This document shows positions 1-7,333 of a stretch of DNA of 64,000 nucleotides, in pieces. The stretch comes from Lewinellaceae bacterium (GTDB taxonomy: Bacteria; Bacteroidota; Bacteroidia; Chitinophagales; Saprospiraceae), in the NCBI GenBank assembly GCA_016712415.1, contig JADJRC010000010.1, positions 62,001-126,000 on the forward strand. Direction: 5' to 3'. How positions within the stretch are numbered: the first letter of the stretch is position 1; each line of letters begins with the position of its first letter. A program made the position numbers and the translations under genes. The notes under the pieces were generated by a model, which saw nothing but the letters and a program-made list of their open reading frames with translations, was not told the DNA's origin and searched no databases.

Positions 1-1994
1 TACGAAATCGACGCCTGCTGATCCGGATACCTCATCAAAAAAGTCGGTTTGCGGACGGATGAGCGGTTCCAGCGCGCCGGGCTTTGCGTCGCTTATTTTG
101 ATGGTCATCCGCTGGTTTACCGGCTGGTTGTTCAGGGTGACCATTTTGTTTCCCGGTGGGAAAAGCACTTCGATCTTGTCGATACTGGTGATGTTGCCCA
201 GTCCAAAGTGCAGCAGCGGCTCGTTGCAGGAGTAAAAACCACGAATTGGCGTCATTTCCTTTTGCCATACACGGTCGCCCACGGTGATGCGGGCAATCGT
301 ATTGAAGCCGGTGGGATTGCCGGGTGCGCCTTCAAAATGCAGTTCCAGCCACGCCCCTTTTTTGTTGTCGGCAGCGGTATTGCGGTATACGCTGGCCTCC
401 ACTTCGATGTTGCTGACGATCAGGTCGAGATCGCCGTCGTTGTCCAGGTCGGCATAGGCGGCGCCGTTGGAAAAGGTTTTGTCGGTGAAGCCCCAGGCAA
501 TCGTTTTGTTTTCAAAGGTCATGTCGCCATTGTTGCGGAACATGTAGTTGCGCAAGGGGACCGTGGGGATGAGGCTGAGGTAGTCGTATATGGTTTTGAA
601 GTGTTTCGGGTCGATGCCGCCGTATTTTTTGTTGATGGAATCGTCGGTAAACTGCACATAATCCAGATCGGTTACGTCGCGCGGATAGCCGTTCGTGATA
701 AACAGGTCGGCCCAGCCGTCCTGGTCGTAATCCTGCCCGAGCACACTCCAGCTCCAGTCCGTCTGGAAAATACCTGCCATGCAACCCACATCGCTGAACG
801 TTGGCAGTGCGGACCCGAGGGTCGGGCCGTTGTTCAACTGTAGCACGTTGCGCATCATCTGCGGGTGGTAGTCGTAACTGTTGAGCGTTTTATAGCGGTC
901 GAATTTCATGACCGTGCTCAGTTGCTTCTGGCGCTGATAGTCCTCAGCCAACATATCCAGCCCAATAAAATCGGATAGTCCGTCACCGTTGATGTCCACC
1001 GCATCGGTACCCATCGTGTGGTTCGACATGTGCCGGAAACTCTTTTTGGCCTGGTCGGTGAACGTTCCGTTCCTGTTGTTGATGTAAAAATAGTCGGGCT
1101 CGATATAGTCATTGGCGATCAGGATATCCGGATAATGGTCGCCGTTCCAGTCCTGTACCAGGGTGCTCAGTCCGAAGGCGCGATTTTCGACACCGGCCTG
1201 TTTGGTGACATCGGTAAAAGTGCCGTTGCCGTTGTTGCGGTAAAGCCGGTCCGAATCAAATTCGGTATGCGGTTTCATGTTGCGTACGATCTTGCCGTCG
1301 GGCAATTGTTGCAGGTCCATCCGGTGCGCCAGTCCGAAGTCGGTAGGGAAGTTAATCACGTACAGGTCGAGGTCGCCGTCGAGGTCGTAATCGAAGAAGT
1401 TGGCGTGGTTGCTCGGGGAGGGTCGTCGACACCGTACGCGCGCCCGCTTTCCGTGAATGAGTTGTTTTTATTGTTGATAAACAGCAAGTTGCGCCGATGG
1501 TCGCCTTCTTTCAGACCAGCGCGGCACACATAGATATCCGACCATCCGTCGCCGTTTGCATCGGCAATGGAAACACCCGTTTTAAAGCCCTCCGGCGCGG
1601 CCACGCCTGCCGCAGCAGTGATGTCCTCGAATTTGAGCCCGCCTTTATTCAGGAATAGTTTGCATTCGCCGGTGGTGGAAGAAAAAAACAGATCCTGAAG
1701 CCCGTCCTTGTTCACATCGATGACCCCTATACCGCCGCCGTTGTAAAAATTCGGATTCCGGACAATATTGTTGAAAAAATCCTCCTGGAACTGTGTGGCA
1801 AAATGGATGTTGCTTTCAGAAGCGGGCAGTTTCTGGAACAACGCATCGGCAGGCGCCGTGATGTTATCGTCGTCATTGCCGGAAGTTGTGCCCTCTTTTT
1901 TGCCCTGGCAGGCGAATAACAGCAGCACCATGATCAGGACGGGTATCCGGGCAATTGCACGGATTGGGGTTATGAAAATCGACGGATGCGTCAT
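1..1994 (-). CDS. CRTAC1/ASPIC-type FG-GAP repeat lipoprotein (partial, frameshifted)
   Basis: The product is a surface or periplasmic lipoprotein whose C-terminus lies beyond the left edge. The start gives an N-terminal hydrophobic stretch ending in LLLFAC, a lipobox. Repeated calcium-binding-like FG-GAP/VCBS motifs follow (DVNKDGLQDLFF, DANGDGWSDIYV, DYDLDGDLDLYV, DINGDGLSDFIG, DLDNDGDLDLIV), making a beta-propeller. An ASPIC/UnbV-like segment lies at about residues 555-630 (GFNTIARITVG to the HFGLG motif). The family is common in Bacteroidota and often sits near SusCD loci, but its substrate is unknown. The frame changes near 1415-1422, in the run that reads cctcccc on the coding strand; adding one C restores DDPSPSNHANFFDYD. 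Either a sequencing error or a real lesion is possible. The family call is secure, the function is not. Confidence 0.85.
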
Positions 1995-2162
1995 TGTTTT
2001 CGTTTTTACGGTTGAATTGTGACGGTGTTTGCACGGTGGTCGTGGAGCGTCGGCAAAGGTAGCACAGCCTGCAGCGCAATGGAAAAAAGTCGCTGATTTT
2101 TCAATACTTGTTAAGTTTGCTTCCGGCTTGCCCCCGCTTTCCACCCTCATATCGAACGAATC

Positions 2163-3167
2163 ATGCTGCGACGTTCCTTTTTGCAAAAAACAACCCTCGC
2201 CGGCGCCGGTGTCCTGTTGGGACTCAAACCGGAGCCTGTCATCGGCCATGGAGCCTTTCGTTATCGCATCAACACCCGCTGGTGCAAAGCCGATCCAGAC
2301 ACCTATCCGGTAAAGAACTGCCACGAAATGGCTTTCGACAAGCAGGGCCGAATCTTTATGACTACCGACGATATTCGCAACAACATCCTGGTTTTCAACA
2401 AAGACGGCGAAGTCCTCAACGCCTGGGGGCACGAATTTCCGGGTGCGCACGGACTTACCCTGCACGACGAAGGCGGGGAAGAAGTGCTCTACATTACCGA
2501 TTATGAACGCCACAAGGTCGTGAAAACCAACCTCAAGGGGGAGACATTGCTTACCATCGAATGGCCGGCAGATTCAGGAAAGTACAATGCTCGGACCGAA
2601 TTCAGGCCCACCGAGACGGCTATCGGTCCCGATGGGGATATTTTTATCGCCGACGGTTATGGCAAAGACCATATCCTGCGGTACAGCCACGACGGTAAAC
2701 TTAAAAACGTATTCGGCGGTCCGGATGTGCTGCGCAACGCGCATGGCATCGCGCTCGATACCCGCGACGGCAAATCACCGGCCCTGCTGGTCACTTCCCG
2801 GGCGGAAAATGCCCTGAAACGCTTTTCACCGGAGGGTGTACTGCTGGAGACTATTCCATTGCCCGGCGCATATATTTGTCGTCCTGTGGTGCAGGGTGAA
2901 CACGTTTTTTTTGCAGTACTGATCAGCGAATTGCCCTGGGACGGCGGGACGGGATTCGTTTGTATCCTCGACAAAGACAACCGGGTGGTGTCGGCGCCAG
3001 GGGGAAGTACGCCGCAATACGACGCGAATGGCAAACTCGATCCCCTTTACCAAACGGTAAAAGTATTCCGGCACCCCCACGATGTATTGCCCGATGCCGA
3101 CGGCAACCTGTTTGTGGCGCAGTGGAACAGCGGAAATGTTTACCCCACTTTTCTGGAGCGCGTCTGA
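2163..3167 (+). CDS. Tat-exported NHL-repeat beta-propeller protein
   Basis: This 334-residue protein begins MLRRSFLQKTTLAGAG, a twin-arginine signal, so export of a folded protein to the periplasm is expected. The rest is made of NHL-type blades (HEMAFDKQGRIFMTTDD, ETAIGPDGDIFIADGYGKD, NAHGIALDT, HPHDVLPDADGNLFVAQWN), giving about six blades. It resembles peptidylglycine amidating-lyase-like or 6-bladed propeller proteins, but no catalytic assignment can be made from sequence alone. It is divergent from the FG-GAP lipoprotein, with a 168-bp gap that must hold both promoters. The next gene (3207) follows in the same direction after 39 bp and may be cotranscribed. Confidence 0.8.
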   Translation: MLRRSFLQKTTLAGAGVLLGLKPEPVIGHGAFRYRINTRWCKADPDTYPVKNCHEMAFDKQGRIFMTTDDIRNNILVFNKDGEVLNAWGHEFPGAHGLTLHDEGGEEVLYITDYERHKVVKTNLKGETLLTIEWPADSGKYNARTEFRPTETAIGPDGDIFIADGYGKDHILRYSHDGKLKNVFGGPDVLRNAHGIALDTRDGKSPALLVTSRAENALKRFSPEGVLLETIPLPGAYICRPVVQGEHVFFAVLISELPWDGGTGFVCILDKDNRVVSAPGGSTPQYDANGKLDPLYQTVKVFRHPHDVLPDADGNLFVAQWNSGNVYPTFLERV

Positions 3168-3206
3168 CCCCCTGCAGCAATAATTTTCTTTCGGCATTTT
3201 CCTGTT

Positions 3207-3995
3207 ATGATGAAACACTTCCTCGTCTTTTGCTGTCTCGCTCCTGCACTGGTTGCTGCTCAGGAGTACCACCTGGCGCCTCCTAAAATAATGGCGGACA
3301 GTATCTTTTTCCTGCAACATTCGACGGTGCGCCTGGCATTTGCGCTGGAAGGCGCGGCTGTATATTTTACCACAGATGGCAGCCTTCCTGTCCTGAACAG
3401 CCCGGTTTACAACGCACCCCTGTCCCTGAGCGCCTCTTCCACTGTTACCGCAGTATCGCGGCATCCGGAATACATCGCCGGCAAGCCGGCAGCCGTGCAG
3501 TTGATCAAAGCGGGGTTTTTGCCGGACAGTATCCGGCTCCTCGCGCAACCTGATACGCAGTATGCCGGCTCTGGAGAAAAGGCACTTTCCGATCTTCAGA
3601 AAGGCGGCAGTGACCTGCACGACGGACGCTGGCTGGGCTTCCGGGGCGATACGGTGGAAGCGGAATTTGTGTTTTCAAAACCCGTTTCCTGCCGCCAGAT
3701 CATAGTCAGCACCTTGTCCGACCCCGGTTCGTGGATATTTCCGCCGCGTCGTATCGACATATATGGCGAAACGACCTCCGGAACCTGGCAGCATTTGGGC
3801 AACTGGAAATCGAACCAGCAATACAACTGGAAACAGCAGTCTGCCGATTATGCCCTGTACAAGGAGATCGAAATCAAACAAATACCTGCCCGCCGGTTTA
3901 AACTTAAAGTGATATCTTTTGGTTATCTGCCGGCAGATCACCCCGGCGCTGGCGCGCCTGCCTGGCTTTTTCTGGATGAGGTGATCTTTCAATAG
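3207..3995 (+). CDS. secreted protein with chitobiase C-terminal-like domain
   Basis: The 262-residue product has a signal peptide (MMKHFLVFCCLAPALVAAQ, cleavage near residue 19). Residues about 45-90 (VYFTTDGSLPVLNSPVY ... TVTAVS) match the small CHB_HEX_C_1/FN3-like domain found at the end of GH20 beta-hexosaminidases. Residues about 110-262 look like a galactose-binding/discoidin-like beta-sandwich (DGRWLGFRGDTVEAEFVF, then FKLKVISFGYLP). This combination usually follows a hexosaminidase catalytic domain, which is absent here, so the protein may be a stand-alone carbohydrate-binding module. It lies just before ubiX (8-bp gap). Enzymatic function is not supported. Confidence 0.7.
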   Translation: MMKHFLVFCCLAPALVAAQEYHLAPPKIMADSIFFLQHSTVRLAFALEGAAVYFTTDGSLPVLNSPVYNAPLSLSASSTVTAVSRHPEYIAGKPAAVQLIKAGFLPDSIRLLAQPDTQYAGSGEKALSDLQKGGSDLHDGRWLGFRGDTVEAEFVFSKPVSCRQIIVSTLSDPGSWIFPPRRIDIYGETTSGTWQHLGNWKSNQQYNWKQQSADYALYKEIEIKQIPARRFKLKVISFGYLPADHPGAGAPAWLFLDEVIFQ

Positions 3996-4003
3996 GTATC
4001 GAT

Positions 4004-4567
4004 ATGAAAAAGATCGTGGTTGCCATAACCGGTTCTTCCGGTTCCATTTATGCCAAAGTATTGCTCGACAAATTGACCGGGTTTCAGCACCAGACCGACG
4101 CCGTCGGTGTGGTACTGTCTGATAATGCCAGGGTCAACTGGGAACTGGAGATCGGGCCTGTGGATTTTTCAGACTACCCGTTCCGGTTTTATGAGAAAAA
4201 CGACTTTTATGCCCCCTTTGCCTCCGGCTCCGCCAAATTCGACACCATGATCGTTTGTCCCTGCTCCATGGGTACACTGGCGCGTATCGCCACGGGAGTC
4301 AGCAACGACCTGGTGACCCGCGCGGCAGATGTGGTGTTGAAAGAGCGGCGGCGGCTCATCCTCGTCACCCGCGATACACCGCTTAGCCTGATCCATATCA
4401 ACAATATGAAGACGGTGACGGAAGCGGGCGGGATCATCTGTCCTGCAACGCCATCGTTCTATTCCAGGCCAAAAAACCTGGAAGAAGTAGCAGCGACAGT
4501 TGTAGACCGGGTACTTGATCTGGCGGGTCTGGATATCGGGACATACCGGTGGGGCACGGCGGATTAA
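4004..4567 (+). CDS. ubiX: UbiX family flavin prenyltransferase
   Basis: UbiX transfers a dimethylallyl group to FMN to make prenyl-FMN, the cofactor of UbiD-type decarboxylases, in the cytoplasm. The 187-residue length is normal. The N-terminal GSSGSIYAKVLL matches the family flavin-binding loop, and CPCSMGTLARIATGVSNDL and RRRLILVTRDTPLSLIHINNM match its conserved core. No ubiD is nearby, so the decarboxylase partner must be elsewhere. Bacteroidota make menaquinone, so a role in the futalosine or menaquinone route or in another UbiD reaction is possible but inferred. The neighbour at 4580 is convergent, with only 12 bp between. Confidence 0.9.
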   Translation: MKKIVVAITGSSGSIYAKVLLDKLTGFQHQTDAVGVVLSDNARVNWELEIGPVDFSDYPFRFYEKNDFYAPFASGSAKFDTMIVCPCSMGTLARIATGVSNDLVTRAADVVLKERRRLILVTRDTPLSLIHINNMKTVTEAGGIICPATPSFYSRPKNLEEVAATVVDRVLDLAGLDIGTYRWGTAD

Positions 4568-4579
4568 GACTTTTCACCG

Positions 4580-5569
4580 CTAGTCGAATAATTTCGTGTA
4601 ATCGTTCTCGTCGCGCAGCATCTCTTTGGGTTTCTCATTGATATCCAGGGTTTTTTCGGATTTCTGTTTGGTTTTGGCCGTCCCGGAAAGCAGCGGGCTT
4701 TCTTTTTCCCATTTTTCCAGCAATTGCAATCCTTCCTCTTCGAAGACACCGTTTTGGAGGTCGATGGAATCCATGAGGTTGCGGCTGGTGTCCATAAAGC
4801 GCTCCATCTCGCCTACTTTAGTGCTTACATCCTCGGCAAGCGTCTCCAGTGCCTGATCGAACAGGGCGCGCTGGTCCGGGCTCCCGCTGACAATACTCAT
4901 CGCCGATTGTATGGCGCTGTGGCTTGCGACGATTGCTTTGTACTCCTGTTCCTTGACCGTCACCTGGTCTTTGGTGTCCTCCAATACAATTTCGGAGTTC
5001 TCGTACATCTTGCTGAGGATACGGTACAGCACCTCCATCCGCTTGTACAACACCTCGTATTTGCTGTTGGCATCCTGGAGGCGACCGGCCTTGCGGGCAG
5101 AAAGGGTCATATTCTTGTCGTCGTTCTTCTTCTTTGCCTGGTCTGCCACCGTCATATTCTTTTTAATCTCGGCGGTATTTGCATCCATGATGCCTTTTAG
5201 TTGGCGCATTTGCCCACGCAGGGCGCCAATCTGTTTGCTCATTTTGCGCAGGTTATCCTCCAGGTCTTCGATGTACGACTTGAGAATGGAGATCGGGTCG
5301 ATCTTTACAAATATGCCGGTAATCCAGCGCATGATGGATTTGTACATGTACCAGACCAGGTTGCGCATTTTCGGGTCGAGCACGACATAGATTACGGCTG
5401 CCAGGGCCGCCAGCATACCTGCCAGGTACAGGGTGTTTTGCGCCATCAAAACCAGGGTGGGCAGCATGCTGCTGAGCAGGACACCGCCGCCCAGGGCAAG
5501 TGCCAGCAAAAAAAGTCCTCCCGTTAAGCCTTCAGGGCGTTGCCAGAATGATTTTTGATTCATGTTCAA
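4580..5569 (-). CDS. membrane protein with PspA-like coiled coil
   Basis: This 329-residue protein has two hydrophobic helices at about residues 15-38 and 45-65 (TGGLFLLALALGGGVLL; LYLAGMLAALAAVIYVV). A basic juxtamembrane region follows, then a long coiled coil at about residues 90-270 (KSYIEDLEDNLRKMSKQIGA and beyond) that recalls PspA/IM30 family helices. A charged tail follows. PspA proteins protect the inner membrane; here the helices would anchor the protein. The gene follows the 5611-6156 coiled-coil gene after 41 bp on the same strand, so they likely form an operon divergent from the TIR-like gene at 6362. The PspA resemblance is by composition and pattern and would need a profile search. 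Confidence 0.6.
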   Translation of the reverse strand: MNMNQKSFWQRPEGLTGGLFLLALALGGGVLLSSMLPTLVLMAQNTLYLAGMLAALAAVIYVVLDPKMRNLVWYMYKSIMRWITGIFVKIDPISILKSYIEDLEDNLRKMSKQIGALRGQMRQLKGIMDANTAEIKKNMTVADQAKKKNDDKNMTLSARKAGRLQDANSKYEVLYKRMEVLYRILSKMYENSEIVLEDTKDQVTVKEQEYKAIVASHSAIQSAMSIVSGSPDQRALFDQALETLAEDVSTKVGEMERFMDTSRNLMDSIDLQNGVFEEEGLQLLEKWEKESPLLSGTAKTKQKSEKTLDINEKPKEMLRDENDYTKLFD

Positions 5570-5610
5570 TTTTTATAAAAAGAAAACCTGCGCTTATCAG
5601 TGCGGCACGT

Positions 5611-6156
5611 TTACAGGAACTTGTGCATGTTTTCAATATCCTGATCGATTTGAAGTACAACGGATTTGTGCGTTTTGTCAAACGCGGCCCTGGCTTTTTC
5701 GAGTTTTTCGCCTTCCAGGTTCACCGATTTTTCTGCCTGGTCGATCTGGCTGAGGTATCCGGCCACTTCATCCTGCAGCCGGGTTATCTCGGCTTTGTGG
5801 CGCGCGATCTGGTCGTTCAGGCGTTTGATCTCCTCCTGGCGGGCCGTGATTTTCGTGGTGTTTTGGTTGTCGAGGGCTTTGTCAAATTGTTCCCTTTCTT
5901 TTTCCACGACATTGCGGTAGTATGCTGCCGTTTCGAGCAGTTTTTCCTTGGTTACGCCGACGGTGGCCGCTGTAGTGAAAGCGCTTTTATGGGCGGTGGC
6001 GTCGTCGAGTTTCATTTGCATCAGGCTGACTACTGCGCGTTTGAATTCGAAGTAATCAAAACCGGGCAGGTTGTTTTTTTCAATGGCGCCGGTCAGGAAT
6101 TCCAGGCTTTTATCGTCGAGACCATCCGTCGTGAAAAGCGATTTGGTAGTGATCAT
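5611..6156 (-). CDS. coiled-coil protein of unknown function
   Basis: The 181-residue product starts at MITTKSLFTTDGLDDKSL; a longer frame reaches 6270, but the added residues look non-coding. Residues 10-60 are globular (FLTGAIEKNNLPGFDYFEF). Residues about 75-175 form a continuous helical coiled coil (EREQFDKALDNQNTTKITAR, then NDQIARHKAEITRLQDEVAG). There is no signal peptide or membrane helix, so it should be cytoplasmic. It is the first gene of a two-gene operon with the membrane-anchored PspA-like protein and could be its partner by coiled-coil pairing. I do not recognise a named family. Confidence 0.65.
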   Translation of the reverse strand: MITTKSLFTTDGLDDKSLEFLTGAIEKNNLPGFDYFEFKRAVVSLMQMKLDDATAHKSAFTTAATVGVTKEKLLETAAYYRNVVEKEREQFDKALDNQNTTKITARQEEIKRLNDQIARHKAEITRLQDEVAGYLSQIDQAEKSVNLEGEKLEKARAAFDKTHKSVVLQIDQDIENMHKFL

Positions 6157-6330
6157 GGATTGAAGTGGTAGGTTAGTGAGTAATGCGTTGGTGTGTGACA
6201 GGTTGTGACTTATTGGGCGAAAAAGCAGGAATTGGAGCAATCCGACCTCATAAATGCGACGAAGTGGCAAATTTAGCCGAATAGTGGCCGTTTAAGAACC
6301 AAACATTTGTTTTATCCCGAAAAAATTGAC

Positions 6331-6338
6331 TTAATTTG
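6331..6338 (+). promoter_or_regulatory. possible -7 element before the TIR-like gene
   Basis: The octamer TTAATTTG differs by one base from the Bacteroidota -7 consensus TAnnTTTG. A TTTG lies at 6306-6309, with 21 bp between the two, close to the usual -33/-7 spacing. It is 24 bp before the chosen start codon, leaving a short leader. This rests on pattern only. Confidence 0.3.
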
Positions 6339-6361
6339 TCTTGTCTAAATGGCATGTTCTG

Positions 6362-7207
6362 ATGACTCCCGTAAAATTGAACGTTTACATCTCCTATACC
6401 GGCGCTGACCGGAAAGCGGTTGAAACACTGCGGGACTGGCTGTATCCCATGCGCGATGAGGTAAATGTCTGGTTTAACGACCCTCCCAAACCTCCCAAGC
6501 CACTGCCGCTTCCCTGGGAACTGATCGCTTCGGTATTGCCGGTTTTTCGCCCGCGCGACTACCGCAAGGATTATGCAAAGGTGGACCGCCGCCGCAAGGA
6601 GCGCGCGCACATCTACCTGTTTATGACCAGTTATTCATCGCTGAACGACGGGCAGGTCGACAATGACATAACACTTGCCGTGGATCGCCGGATTGAAGGC
6701 GATATGCTCAGTCCACAAATCTATCCGGTCATTCTGGCGCCTTCGATGTGGAAAGACCGCTCCCGGCTGGCCCGTTTCGAGCCGATCGGCCCAAAAAAAT
6801 CGCTGTCCGAATTTAAACCCGCCGATGAGGGCTATCTCGCGATCACACAACAACTCAGCAAAGTCATTACAGATATGCAGCGCAGCCTCGATGAGGCCAA
6901 ATACGCACAGTCGAGGCTGAAAAGCCAGAGCGCGGAAGCCCTGCCCGCAGGTGCGGGTCCTTATCTGGGCGACGAGGATGAACTGCTCGAATTTCGGGCC
7001 CCTGCACAAATGAACCCGCCGGAATGGCTTGGCTGGATGATTATCTTCTTGCTTTTCCTCTCCTTTGCACGCGGCATGCAGCGTGACAAGCCTGAGCCCA
7101 CCATCAGCAGCCATGTTCAGAACGCCAAGACCTGGCAGCCCGAATACGAGCGGAAACATCCGCCGGTGCAGCCCAGGGTTGATGTTCCGATGCGGCCGGT
7201 GGAGTAG
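6362..7207 (+). CDS. TIR-like domain protein with C-terminal membrane helix
   Basis: I start at the ATG at 6362 (MTPVKLNVYISYTGADRKAV); an in-frame TTG at 6341 adds seven residues. Residues about 5-165 follow a TIR order: KLNVYISYTGADRKAVETL (strand A, helix A), VNVWFND, AHIYLFMTSYSSLNDGQVDN (strand C region) and PQIYPVILAPSMWKD (strand D). Where NADase TIRs carry the catalytic Glu (pattern like vEIplAl) this protein reads NDITLAV, with Asp, so NAD cleavage is doubtful. A helical linker follows, then one membrane helix at about residues 223-240 (WLGWMIIFLLFLSF) and a Pro-rich tail. It is divergent from the two coiled-coil genes. TIR proteins work in NAD-depletion defence or as scaffolds; the role here is inferred. 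Confidence 0.65.
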   Translation: MTPVKLNVYISYTGADRKAVETLRDWLYPMRDEVNVWFNDPPKPPKPLPLPWELIASVLPVFRPRDYRKDYAKVDRRRKERAHIYLFMTSYSSLNDGQVDNDITLAVDRRIEGDMLSPQIYPVILAPSMWKDRSRLARFEPIGPKKSLSEFKPADEGYLAITQQLSKVITDMQRSLDEAKYAQSRLKSQSAEALPAGAGPYLGDEDELLEFRAPAQMNPPEWLGWMIIFLLFLSFARGMQRDKPEPTISSHVQNAKTWQPEYERKHPPVQPRVDVPMRPVE

Positions 7208-7333
7208 GGTAAAACGCTCCATTGCCATGTTGGCAGCTCCGTCACTCCAATTCTGCATTTTCCCAAAAACATCTACTTTTGCACAGCCCTGCAAAATAAT
7301 ATTCATACGCTCACTCCTCTCATACGCGCACAC

